Of a DNA stretch of 64,000 nucleotides, positions 1 through 8,240 are shown piece by piece. The notes beneath the pieces were generated by a model that was given only the letters and a program-made list of their open reading frames with translations, did no database searches and was not told where the DNA came from. This DNA comes from G001797105 sp964528155. GTDB taxonomy: Bacteria; Chloroflexota; Anaerolineae; Anaerolineales; E44-bin32. The position numbers and the translations under genes are program-made. The stretch spans positions 1 to 64,000 of the forward strand of contig CAZGRL010000003.1 in the NCBI GenBank assembly GCA_964528155.1, read 5' to 3'. Within the stretch, counting starts at the first letter, position 1. Each line of letters opens with the position of its first letter.

Positions 1-178
1 CCCGGCCGCGGGGGATGCCCCCCACTCCCAACGCGAGGTCCAGCGCCAGCGAGCCAGTGGGGACGACCGCTACGCGGAGATGCGTGGCTTCACCCAGACG
101 CATCACGGCTCCATCGCCGAACTGCTTCCTAATCTGAGATACCGCTAATTCGAGGGCCTTGTCACGCTCACCCGTCAT
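1..178 (-). CDS. recA: RecA recombinase, N-terminal part (cut by window edge)
   Basis: The reverse strand from an ATG at 176-178 reads MTGERDKALELAVSQI, then KQFGDGAVMRLGE, then PTGSLALDLALGVGGIPRGR. This is the RecA N-terminus leading up to the Walker A region. RecA is the ATP-dependent strand-exchange protein of homologous recombination and the SOS co-protease. Only about 59 residues lie in the window; the rest runs off the left edge. No strong Shine-Dalgarno sequence is visible upstream, so the start is chosen by similarity to the family N-terminus. No convincing SOS box is seen between this gene and aspS. Confidence 0.93.
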   Translation of the reverse strand, partial: MTGERDKALELAVSQIRKQFGDGAVMRLGEATHLRVAVVPTGSLALDLALGVGGIPRGR

Positions 179-834
179 TGGTGCCCCGGTCAATACCAGT
201 CCAGCGAGTCTACCTGAGATCAAGACCAGTTGCAAGATAAGGGCTAGCCGCAGCAGCCGATGATCGCCCCCGCTCACCCTTCTGACCACGCACACGCGAA
301 TCTGAACACATGGCGTAGACGTCGTGTCTGCATTTAATCACGATGAAAGGGGTCGAGAAAGAAAGAGCCGCGCGGTCGAACTCGCCCCGCCGGCTCGAGA
401 GAAACGCCCCGCCGTGCCGTGTGCAGCTTGGTTTTGAACCTGCATTCGCAGGTGGGGTCGGGCACACGGGCTTCGCCTTGGCCGAAGCCTACCGCGTCCC
501 CCGCTGAAGCTCAGACCCCTCGTCTCAAGTGTTGGCTCAAAACGGACCGCAGCATCACGCGCACAGCAGGGATGCCTCAGGTATACCACGATCACTCACG
601 CTTGACAATGGAGCAGCCGTCAAGGCTGCATTCAACTTGGGGGGCAAGCCCCTCGCGAGGAATAAGGGAAAATGTGTGTTGGACGGCGGCTGTGCCGCCG
701 TCCAACACACATTTTCCCTCTAGAACGAGGACGCGCCGTCAAGGGTGCGCGTTCATCGCCTCGTGAGGTCTGCCTCGACTCTTGAAATACAGGCTGTCTC
801 AAACGGGGACCGGCCGTTCCCCGGCGATGTCAGA
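179..834. other. Intergenic region between recA and aspS
   Basis: These 656 bases lie downstream of aspS and upstream of recA, both on the minus strand. Apart from a 26-bp-stem hairpin at 665-719 and small palindromes (ACCTGC-ATTC-GCAGGT near 437-452), I see nothing I can name. Short open frames here on both strands lack family resemblance and ribosome-binding sites. The recA promoter should lie here, but no clear -35/-10 pair is visible. Confidence 0.6.
665..719. repeat. Perfect 26-bp hairpin, GGC-TGT-GCC tip
   Basis: The left arm 665-690 and right arm 694-719 are exact reverse complements of 26 bases with a three-base TGT loop. The tip reads GGC-TGT-GCC. It lies 116 bases past the aspS stop, where an operon end is expected, but there is no T-run on either side. 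It is one of five hairpins of the same design in this window. Confidence 0.9.
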
Positions 835-2601
835 CTACTCTTCCACCTTCAGGTGCAGATCGCGCAACTGTTGTTTTTCCGCTGGCGAGGGCGCCCCGGC
901 CATAACGTCACGCGCAGCTTGATTCTTGGGAAAGGCGATGACCTCGCGAATGTTAGGCGCACCAGCCAGCACCATGCACAATCGGTCGATCCCAGGCGCG
1001 ATGCCGCCATGCGGCGGCGTCCCGTATTCGAATGCTTCCAGCAGGTGACCAAACCGATCGCGGGCGACATCCGGGTCGAGTCCGATCAGATTGAAGACTT
1101 TCTCCTGAAGCGATCGGTCGTGGATCCGAATGCTGCCTCCCCCGACCTCGTAGTCGTTGACGACGAGATCGTACTGCTGACCGCGCGCCGCGCCCGGGTC
1201 CGTGTCGAGCAGGGGGATGTCCTCCGGCATGGGCGACGTGAATGGGTGATGACTCGGATCCCAGCGCTTCTCATCTTCAATCCAGTTGACAAAGGGGAAG
1301 TCGATTATCCAGCAGAACCCCAAAAGACTATCGTCGCGCAGACCAAGCTTGTCCGCCAGATGGACGCGCAACCGGGCAAGCGATTCAAACACGACGGCAG
1401 GTTTGTCGGCCACGAAAACCAGCAGGTCTCCGGCTTCCCCCTGCAGCCGTTCGACGATCGCATCCAGCCGTCCCGGAACGAGGTGCTTGGCGAATGAAGA
1501 ACGGTCCTCACCGTCCTTCTCAAGAGCAAGGTAAGCCAGCCCCTTGGCGCCGTACGCGGCGGCGACCGCCTCCAAAGACTCGATCTCACGCCGGCTGTAG
1601 TTCCCACACCCCTTTGCATTGATCCCTCGAACGTGGCCGCCGGTCTTTACCGCGCGATCGAACACCTGGAACCCGCAATCCGAGCACAGATCGGTGATGT
1701 CGCGCAGTTCGAGCCCGAAACGGATGTCGGGGCTGTCCTTTCCGAAGCGAGCCATGCTCTCCGCGTAGCTGAACCTGGGCCAGGGTTTGGCCAGGAGGCG
1801 TTTCTCGGGCACGATTGTCTCGACCAGGCTGGTGAACAGTTCCTCGGTCAGCCGCATCACATCTTCGCGTTCCACAAAGGACATCTCGAGGTCCAACTGG
1901 GTGAACTCCGGCTGTCGGTCTCCCCTCTGATCCTCGTCTCTGAAGCAGCGGGCGATCTGGAAGTAGCGCTCAATACCGGCGACCATGAGGAGTTGCTTGA
2001 GTTGTTGCGGCGATTGCGGAAGCGCATAGAACTCGCCCGGATAGAGCCTGGACGGCACAAGGTAGTCGCGCGCACCCTCCGGCGTCGTCTTGAACAACAT
2101 CGGCGTCTCGACTTCCCAGAAGCCCCGCTCAGTCAGGTAGTCGCGAATGAATTTGACCAGTCGGTGCCGGAGTTCTATGTTGTCCCGAACGCGAATTCGC
2201 CGCAGATCCAGGTACCGGTATTTCAGTCGGACCATCTCGTCGATTTCGCTCTCGTCGTTGATGAGAAAAGGCGGTGTTCGAGCAGGATTGAGGATCGTGA
2301 GCGAATCGACTTCGACCTCGATCTCTCCCGTTGCCAACGACGGGTTTTCCATCCCGGCCGGCCGCTTCCGGACAACGCCGGAGGCCTGGATGACCCATTC
2401 CGAACGGAGCTCGACGGCCATCTGGTGTGCCTGGGCTGACTCCTCGGGGTTGGTGACAAGCTGCACCACGCCGGAGCGATCGCGCAGGTCGACAAATGTC
2501 AATCCGCCGTGATCACGACGCCGGTTCACCCAACCCGCGAGGGTCACCCGCTGACCGATGTGCGCCGTGCCGAGCTCTCCGCATTGATGATCCTTGTACA
2601 T
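835..2601 (-). CDS. aspS: Aspartate--tRNA ligase
   Basis: A 588-residue class IIb aminoacyl-tRNA synthetase that charges tRNA-Asp in the cytoplasm. It has the N-terminal OB-fold anticodon-binding domain (GWVNRRRDHGGLTFVDLRD), motif 2 in the form FRDEDQRGDRQPEFTQLD, a bacterial-type GAD insertion in the middle, and motif 3 GGIAPGIDRL near the C-terminus. Length is normal for the bacterial enzyme. The ATG at 2601 is preceded by GGAGG five bases upstream. Transcription is probably from the promoter at 2783-2812, giving a leader of about 170 nt. Whether it also charges tRNA-Asn cannot be told from the sequence alone. Confidence 0.97.
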   Translation of the reverse strand: MYKDHQCGELGTAHIGQRVTLAGWVNRRRDHGGLTFVDLRDRSGVVQLVTNPEESAQAHQMAVELRSEWVIQASGVVRKRPAGMENPSLATGEIEVEVDSLTILNPARTPPFLINDESEIDEMVRLKYRYLDLRRIRVRDNIELRHRLVKFIRDYLTERGFWEVETPMLFKTTPEGARDYLVPSRLYPGEFYALPQSPQQLKQLLMVAGIERYFQIARCFRDEDQRGDRQPEFTQLDLEMSFVEREDVMRLTEELFTSLVETIVPEKRLLAKPWPRFSYAESMARFGKDSPDIRFGLELRDITDLCSDCGFQVFDRAVKTGGHVRGINAKGCGNYSRREIESLEAVAAAYGAKGLAYLALEKDGEDRSSFAKHLVPGRLDAIVERLQGEAGDLLVFVADKPAVVFESLARLRVHLADKLGLRDDSLLGFCWIIDFPFVNWIEDEKRWDPSHHPFTSPMPEDIPLLDTDPGAARGQQYDLVVNDYEVGGGSIRIHDRSLQEKVFNLIGLDPDVARDRFGHLLEAFEYGTPPHGGIAPGIDRLCMVLAGAPNIREVIAFPKNQAARDVMAGAPSPAEKQQLRDLHLKVEE

Positions 2602-2627
2602 GATGCCTCCGTGCCCTGAAATGACAA

Positions 2628-2658
2628 CGCCGCCCTGTCTCGACGACTTCGGGCGGCG
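2628..2658 (-). promoter_or_regulatory. Hairpin in the aspS leader
   Basis: CGCCGCCC at 2628-2635 and GGGCGGCG at 2651-2658 pair over 8 bp with a 15-base loop in the 5' leader of aspS, just before the GGAGG ribosome-binding site. No T-box core (AGGGUGGNACCGCG) was found in the leader. It could be a simple translation-modulating hairpin or be inert. Confidence 0.4.
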
Positions 2659-2782
2659 ATTTGCTTCGCAGGTCCTGGTTCAGCGCGCGGACATGCCGAC
2701 CACCCGATGGTCAAAGACATTGGGATTCGAATTCAGCCGATTGACATCATTCGGGCGAGCCATGCGCGCTCCAGTGAAACGC

Positions 2783-2812
2783 ATTATAGCATGCGCCGGA
2801 CCGGAGGGTCAA
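2783..2812 (-). promoter_or_regulatory. Sigma-70-type promoter of aspS
   Basis: On the minus strand, TTGACC (2807-2812) and a consensus TATAAT (2783-2788) are separated by 18 bases. The start of transcription would be near 2775, about 170 nt upstream of the aspS ATG. This is one of the best promoter matches in the window. Confidence 0.75.
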
Positions 2813-2913
2813 CGCGGACGACTACTGGGCGTGTATCCGCACGCGAGGGCACGCCCCGATGATCTACCGCAGGTGAGGGGAGTGTCCCCTCCTACGGGAA
2901 GCCAGCCTATGCC

Positions 2914-3025
2914 CCCTCCCCCGCCTTGTGACGCGACGAATCGAGCGTTTTGCTCGACGGGGGAGAGGGAGAAATACCGAAGTAAGCAGGCCGTCGGCAA
3001 AGCCGACGGCCTGCTTACTTCGGTA
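2914..3025. repeat. Composite intergenic palindrome: C/G-rich inverted repeat plus 24-bp hairpin
   Basis: A C-rich tract (CTCCCCCG at 2916-2923) pairs with CGGGGGAG at 2958-2965 around a small TCGAGC...GCTCGA hairpin. Next comes a perfect 24-bp hairpin with arms 2975-2998 and 3002-3025 and an AAA loop, tip GGC-AAA-GCC. It sits just past the stop of the last gene of the molybdenum hydroxylase run (3052) and before the aspS promoter, so it could act as a terminator, but no T-run follows. The same two-part design occurs at 30680-30776, 31551-31659 and 63367-63474. Confidence 0.8.
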
Positions 3026-3051
3026 ATACGCCTGGATGGGGAGAACCGACT

Positions 3052-3672
3052 TCAGCCGTCCGTATCCCCCGCGGATCGGTGCGCGTCCACCTCCGCCAGC
3101 GCTTGCTCATAGTCCGCCGGCGTATCGATATCGCGAATCACCCCAAGGTCCTCAACGACGACGTAGCGAATCTCGCCGGCTCGGTCGCGCAGGAAGTCTC
3201 GCAGACTCCGATCGGCCTGGAGGGACAGGATCGCCGGCCATACGAGCCGGCCGACGAGAATCGGATGTCCTCTGCGGCCGTCGATGGAAGGGGCGACGAT
3301 CGCGCCGCCCTCGGAGCGCCAGGCATCGATCAAGCGGCCCACCGTCACCGGCGCCAGCAGTGGGTGGTCACCCGGAACCAGCAGCGCCGCCTCGATCTCC
3401 GGCTCCTGCAGTGCAGACAGGCCGGCCTTCACTGAAGAAAGCATCTCATCACCGAAAGGGACGCTGACCTGCCTCACACGGAGATTCGTCAACGCAACTG
3501 CCAGTGTGTCATCCTTATCACTGGAAACTACAATGATGGGTGATGCCCCGGCAGTGCGGTAGATACTGACGACGTGATCGATGATCGTCTTGCCTTCATG
3601 CCAGGGAAGAATGAGTTTGGGTCGGCCCATTCGGCGCGAGGCGCCGGCGGCCAGGATCACGGCTGCGATCAC
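3052..3672 (-). CDS. mocA: MocA/MobA-like nucleotidyltransferase (molybdenum cofactor cytidylyltransferase family)
   Basis: 206 residues of the NTP_transf_3 family. The N-terminus has the nucleotide-binding signature LAAGASRRMGRPKLILPW, followed by the metal/substrate region LLVPGDHPLL. Relatives (E. coli MocA/YgfJ) attach CMP to molybdopterin cofactor for XDH-family hydroxylases that need an MCD-type cofactor. Its start overlaps the stop of the preceding YqeC-MocA fusion gene by four bases (3669-3672), so the two are translationally coupled. It is the last gene of the minus-strand run. Having a second MocA domain right beside the one fused to YqeC suggests one of them handles a different nucleotide or cofactor form; that is inference. 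Confidence 0.88.
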   Translation of the reverse strand: MIAAVILAAGASRRMGRPKLILPWHEGKTIIDHVVSIYRTAGASPIIVVSSDKDDTLAVALTNLRVRQVSVPFGDEMLSSVKAGLSALQEPEIEAALLVPGDHPLLAPVTVGRLIDAWRSEGGAIVAPSIDGRRGHPILVGRLVWPAILSLQADRSLRDFLRDRAGEIRYVVVEDLGVIRDIDTPADYEQALAEVDAHRSAGDTDG

Positions 3673-5006
3673 GTGGAGTCCATCAACTTGCGCATGTCGC
3701 CGGGATTGTCGACATCGAAGAGCACCGATTCATCGGTGTCAATCCCGCCTACGCGATAGTGGTCGAACAGCGTCCGACCTCCCCGATCACCCGACAACTG
3801 GGCCAGGCCCTCAAATGTCGTCTTGTCGAAGAGCACCGGATTTCCCCACCTGCCACCAGCCCGCGGAGCAATGATGGGGGTCAGGGTCCGGCGATGGTAC
3901 TCGATGAGCGAGTCAAGCAGGCGTGCATGGATCTTGGGCATGTCGGCCAACAAGAACATCGCGCCTTCGACGTTCCCGATCACTGCATCCAGCCCACTCC
4001 GGACCGAGGTGCTTTGTCCGTGGTCCCAATCCGGATTGACGACGAATTCGACCTGCATGCCATTGAGCACAGCTCGGACCGCATCGGCCTCCGCCCCGAG
4101 GACGACGACGATGGACGTCAGTCCCGACTCGAGCGCGGCGCTCACAACGTGCCAGACAAGCGGCTTCCCTTTCCAAAGAATCAGCTGCTTGACCTTGCCC
4201 ATCCGACGCGAGCCGCCTGCAGCCAGTACGACGCCCGCGACCCGCCCGTACACACGCCAAACCGGGCGGTCTTCCGTCATGCTGCCCAGGCTTATGCTCC
4301 GTAGCCGAGGCGAACTGAGCATCGCTGACGCTGCCTGCTGGGCATTGTCCCGCCCACCGGCAACGTCTATCTTGTTCAACAACACGTGAAATTCGGCGAT
4401 CGCCGGAACGCCCTTCAAGCCGCCTTGAGGAGAGGTGACAAGAGCGGCCAAATGCCCCGGGGTGATCGGGTCGCCGACGGAGATTCCCAGCACGCTGGCC
4501 ACGCGCTCTGGTCGGTGCACGTAGGGAGAGTCGACGCGCTTGCCGACCACGTCCATTCCAACCACGTTCAGAACAAGATCCGTGAACGCCGGGATCACGG
4601 GCTCGTGATCGTCCGGGGCTTTAAGGGAACGTCCCCGGGCGCCGTCCGCCTCGATCAACAGGGTCGCCCGGCTTCTATCCGCAAGCTTGCGCAAGGCTAC
4701 GATCATCTCCGGACCAAGCCCGACCCATTTTGGCTCGTTTTCGGACGAAGGTCCGGTGACCAGAATCGATTGCTTCTCTTTTATCAGTCCTGAGATAGGA
4801 AGAATATCTGACCCGCGACGCAGGACCATGTGATGGTTGGCCATATCAGTTTGATGCAGCGCCAGCTTGGTCGTTGAGGTGATGATGACGGGTGAATCGG
4901 CTGATAGCTCAGCCGCAAGGCGGGCCATCGCACTGGACTTCCCGCCGGCTCCGGTAAGTGCGACGCTCCAGCCGCGCTGGAATCGGAGCGCCTCATGCAG
5001 TTGCAT
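3669..5006 (-). CDS. yqeC: YqeC-MocA fusion, selenium-dependent hydroxylase accessory protein
   Basis: 445 residues in two parts. Residues 1 to about 235 match YqeC, the putative accessory protein of selenium-dependent molybdenum hydroxylases, with a P-loop-like TGAGGKSSAMARLA near the N-terminus. From about residue 255 a MocA-type nucleotidyltransferase begins (VLAAGGSRRMGKVKQL, later FLLADMPKI and the NPDWDHGQSTSVRSG region). In E. coli yqeC and mocA (ygfJ) are separate genes. The fusion joins the maturation factor to the cofactor-modifying enzyme. It starts one base after the yqeB stop and overlaps the next mocA by four bases. Confidence 0.88.
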   Translation of the reverse strand: MQLHEALRFQRGWSVALTGAGGKSSAMARLAAELSADSPVIITSTTKLALHQTDMANHHMVLRRGSDILPISGLIKEKQSILVTGPSSENEPKWVGLGPEMIVALRKLADRSRATLLIEADGARGRSLKAPDDHEPVIPAFTDLVLNVVGMDVVGKRVDSPYVHRPERVASVLGISVGDPITPGHLAALVTSPQGGLKGVPAIAEFHVLLNKIDVAGGRDNAQQAASAMLSSPRLRSISLGSMTEDRPVWRVYGRVAGVVLAAGGSRRMGKVKQLILWKGKPLVWHVVSAALESGLTSIVVVLGAEADAVRAVLNGMQVEFVVNPDWDHGQSTSVRSGLDAVIGNVEGAMFLLADMPKIHARLLDSLIEYHRRTLTPIIAPRAGGRWGNPVLFDKTTFEGLAQLSGDRGGRTLFDHYRVGGIDTDESVLFDVDNPGDMRKLMDST

Positions 5007-5007
5007 C

Positions 5008-5826
5008 TCAATCCCCCAGTCTTCGCCGGATCTCTGTCTGTGAGAGGAGTGCCTCGAGAACGCCGCCCCCGACGGCTAGCGATTTGTCTGAGATCTGTCT
5101 GCAGTAAGCGGGTTCCTTACGTGGATCCAGATCCCCTATCTTGTCGCCACGCCAGACGGGAAGGCCGTCGTGGATCAAACCGCGCAAAGCCCCATCGAAG
5201 GGAGCGGGAACATCGGTGCGTTCGATGCGCGCCAGAACCTGGCCACGCTGGACGACATCGCCCAACGCCGCCAACGAATGGAGCACGCCCTCGGCCGGTG
5301 CCCTGAGCACTCGGTCGACATCGAAGCCCTTGACAGGTTCGGCCACCCGGCTGTCGGGGATTGCCGACCCCTTCCAGATGACCCGACCCATGTGATGGCC
5401 GCGCTGGGTCTCAACCACGGCGTGGCAATCCACACCGGCCTCGAACCCAGGGCCGAGGCCGACGACGAAAGGCGCGGCCTCCATCCCGATCTCGGGGGCC
5501 ACCTTCCGCATGCGAGCGTCCACCAATGCGACCGGTGACAGCACATCACGCGATTCAGCCAGCGGATCTACCATCACTGCGATCGAGCCTGCCGCATGGG
5601 CCGCCGTGACATCTTCCGCGCTCTCCACCTTGCGGCCTTTGAGGTCTTCGATCTCTACCTCATCGGCATAGATGGCTTCAGCCAGGGAGACGAGGCGTCT
5701 CACCGCCAGCGGGCGATTGACCTCCAGCACGACGACGGCGAAGCCGCAACGATGGAGCCGGGCGGCCACGCCCGTCCCCAGGTCACCTCCGCCGCGCACA
5801 ATGACAAATGGTCGCGAAGTAGACAT
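5008..5826 (-). CDS. yqeB: YqeB/EF2563-type selenium-dependent molybdenum hydroxylase accessory protein
   Basis: 272 residues. The N-terminus FVIVRGGGDLGTGVAARLHRCGF is a Rossmann-like glycine-rich motif typical of the EF2563/YqeB family. The protein also carries GLGPGFEAGVDCHAVVET and a biotinyl/lipoyl-like C-terminal segment (VLRAPAEGVLHSLAALGD). The family occurs with YqeC and selenium-dependent (selenium-labile, non-selenocysteine) molybdenum hydroxylases and is thought to act in maturation; its exact chemistry is unknown. Its ATG overlaps the stop of the upstream Mo subunit by one base (TGATG), which argues that it serves that enzyme. Confidence 0.88.
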   Translation of the reverse strand: MSTSRPFVIVRGGGDLGTGVAARLHRCGFAVVVLEVNRPLAVRRLVSLAEAIYADEVEIEDLKGRKVESAEDVTAAHAAGSIAVMVDPLAESRDVLSPVALVDARMRKVAPEIGMEAAPFVVGLGPGFEAGVDCHAVVETQRGHHMGRVIWKGSAIPDSRVAEPVKGFDVDRVLRAPAEGVLHSLAALGDVVQRGQVLARIERTDVPAPFDGALRGLIHDGLPVWRGDKIGDLDPRKEPAYCRQISDKSLAVGGGVLEALLSQTEIRRRLGD

Positions 5827-8051
5827 CAGTTGTCAACCTGGTTGATGGCGCGCAACACGCGCTCCGGGATCAGCGGGAATTCATCCAGCCATACCCCGGT
5901 CGCCATCCTCACGGCGGCGACGATCGCCGGCGCCAGCGGGAGGAACGGCATCTCAGCCATCCCGCGCGCCCCCCATGGTCCAAGGGGGTCGGGGTATTCC
6001 AGGATGATCGATTCGACCCGATCGGGCACGTCCAGGATCGTCGGGATCAGATATGTCGACAGGTGAGCTGTCGTCACCTCACCGCCGTCCTGAATGAAGT
6101 CTTCGAGCACCGCGTACCCGGCAGCCTGGACAACAGCGCCTTCGATTTGACCTTGCACTAATCGAGGGTTGACGGCATGGCCGACGTCGTCGGCGCAGAC
6201 AACATCCAGCAGCCGGACGTGGCCGGTCTGCATGTCTACTTCAACTGTGACAGCCTCGGATACGTACCCGTAGGCGAAATTGGGCTCCGACTTTCCCGTC
6301 TGAGGGTCGAAGGGTGTCGTCTTTGGCGGTCGGTAGGTGAAAGTCGCCACAGCGGGGCGTTCTTCCTGACGCCATTTCCCAAGCGCCGCTTCGACCGCTC
6401 CCCGGATCGAGTTCCCCGACATGAAGGTCATTCGTGAGGCTGAAGACGATCCGGAGTCGCCTGTCTTCGCCGTATCCGAAGCGACGACTTGCACCCTCTC
6501 AAACGGCACGCCGGCCGCTTCGGCAGCCATCTGTGCCATCACCGTGTGCGCGCCCTGCCCGACGTCGGCGCCGGCGTGATAGAGCACGACACGTTCGATC
6601 TCGCCTCGCCCATGGAGCTCAACGGTTGCGGTCGAGGCCTCCGGGGCACCGAATGAAAAGCCGACGTTCTTGAAGGCACTGGCGAAGCCGATCCCGCGCC
6701 GGAGGTTCGGGCTCGGTGGCGTTCCCAACGTCTCAGCGTCGGGAGAGGTCCAGCCCTTCGCCGTTCGGCGCCAACCCGCCCGTTCGGCGGCAGCTTGCAC
6801 GACCTTTCCGATGGTCACACCTTTCGGCAACGGGGTTCCAACGCTGAGCAGCGCGCCTTCCTGGAGCACGTTCCTCGCCCGGATTTCGACCGGGTCCATG
6901 CCCAGCTTCTCGGCCAGCTTGTTCATCTGACCTTCGGCGGCGAATGCGGCCTGAGGGCCGCCAAAGCCACGAAACGCGCCTCCGGGTACATGGTTGGTAT
7001 AGATCGAGTAGGCGTCCACCCGCACATTTGGGATTTCGTACGGCCCGGTGCACATCAAGGTCGCGTTGCCCAGCACCTTGGTCGATGTATAGGCATACGC
7101 CCCACCGTCCTGTAGGACGTCGACATCCGCCGCAAGTAGCTTCCCCTCGGCGGACGCCCCCCACTTGGTCCGTATGAGAAACGGATGTCGTTTGTGATGA
7201 CCCAGGATCGATTCTTCGCGCGACCAGACGATTTTCACCGGCCGCGAAACGCCGCGCTGGTGCAACCGCCACGCGGCCAGCGCCAGCACGATCTGGACCG
7301 ACATATCTTCACGTCCACCGAAGGCGCCACCGATGGCCGGATAGATTACCCGGATCTGATCCTCGGGGATCGCCAAGGCATGGGCGATCTGTTGGCGATC
7401 TTCGTGCGTCCATTGACCGGCGACGTGTACCACCACCTGGCCATCCTCATCCACATATGCCAGTCCCGCCTCCGGTTGCAGGTAGGCATGTTCCTGGGGC
7501 GGCGTGCGGTATTCGCCTTCGATGATTACGCTGGACTCGTTAAAACCTCTTTCAAGATCTCCCTTGCGGATGCGGTAATGGCAGAAGACATTGCTCTCTT
7601 TGTCCGGGTGCAGCAGCGTCGAGCCCGCCTCCATCGCAGCATCGACATCGGTGACGACGGGCTGATCCTGGTAGTCTACCCGGATCAGCTTCAACGCCGC
7701 GGCCGCGGCAGCCTCGCTTTCGGCCACTACCAGCGCCACCTGATCCCCAACGAAACGAACTCGATCTGCAAACGGTTTCGTCGAGCCAGGTCCACACAGC
7801 ACCGGCTGATCAGGCATGATCAGGCCGTACTCATTGACCGGGACGTCCTTGGCCGTGAACACCGCCAGGACGCCTGGCAGGGCCTCGGCCGCGCTGGTGT
7901 CGAGAGCGCGAATGATCGCATGCGGCCGCCCTGCGAAGAGAATCTTCATATAGGCCTGGTCTGTCTTGTTGATGTCGCCCGGGAAGAGGGTCTCCCCCGT
8001 GACCTTACCCCGTGCGTCAAGCCGGGGAACCGACTGGCCGATCAGCGACAT
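5826..8051 (-). CDS. Molybdenum hydroxylase 1, Mo-cofactor (large) subunit, xanthine dehydrogenase family
   Basis: 741 residues, stand-alone large subunit. It begins with the aldehyde-oxidase hammerhead domain (DARGKVTGETLFPGDI) and continues through the Mo-cofactor motifs GGAFGGREDMS and PGGAFRGFGGPQ. The catalytic Glu is in WGARGMAEMPF (about residue 700). No FeS or FAD domain is attached; the FAD-FeS fusion at 10403-11872 is the likely partner. The start ATG has GGAGA eight bases upstream. It is directly coupled to yqeB, yqeC-mocA and mocA, so it is the best candidate for a selenium-dependent purine or N-heterocycle hydroxylase. Substrate specificity cannot be read from the sequence. Confidence 0.92.
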   Translation of the reverse strand: MSLIGQSVPRLDARGKVTGETLFPGDINKTDQAYMKILFAGRPHAIIRALDTSAAEALPGVLAVFTAKDVPVNEYGLIMPDQPVLCGPGSTKPFADRVRFVGDQVALVVAESEAAAAAALKLIRVDYQDQPVVTDVDAAMEAGSTLLHPDKESNVFCHYRIRKGDLERGFNESSVIIEGEYRTPPQEHAYLQPEAGLAYVDEDGQVVVHVAGQWTHEDRQQIAHALAIPEDQIRVIYPAIGGAFGGREDMSVQIVLALAAWRLHQRGVSRPVKIVWSREESILGHHKRHPFLIRTKWGASAEGKLLAADVDVLQDGGAYAYTSTKVLGNATLMCTGPYEIPNVRVDAYSIYTNHVPGGAFRGFGGPQAAFAAEGQMNKLAEKLGMDPVEIRARNVLQEGALLSVGTPLPKGVTIGKVVQAAAERAGWRRTAKGWTSPDAETLGTPPSPNLRRGIGFASAFKNVGFSFGAPEASTATVELHGRGEIERVVLYHAGADVGQGAHTVMAQMAAEAAGVPFERVQVVASDTAKTGDSGSSSASRMTFMSGNSIRGAVEAALGKWRQEERPAVATFTYRPPKTTPFDPQTGKSEPNFAYGYVSEAVTVEVDMQTGHVRLLDVVCADDVGHAVNPRLVQGQIEGAVVQAAGYAVLEDFIQDGGEVTTAHLSTYLIPTILDVPDRVESIILEYPDPLGPWGARGMAEMPFLPLAPAIVAAVRMATGVWLDEFPLIPERVLRAINQVDN

Positions 8052-8240
8052 GGATCATTCTCCATCGTCAGACTCTTCATCGAAGGCGACAGGCATCGGC
8101 AGGGGGGCCGATCCGGGCCAGAGGGGACCATCCACACCGGTGGAACAGCAACCGCACAATGTTTCGTTCCCCTCCGGTTCGTTCTGCCAAGCCGCCTCGC
8201 GCTGGGCTACAACCGGCGAACGACCGGCAGGAGGACTTCG

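Noticed and set aside
179..834. LexA-type SOS box upstream of recA
   Set aside because: The best match, GAACCTGCATTC near 434-446, is not a proper inverted GAAC-N4-GTTC site.
2602..2782. T-box riboswitch in the long aspS leader
   Set aside because: The conserved T-box sequence is not present on the minus strand; only an ordinary 8-bp hairpin is seen.
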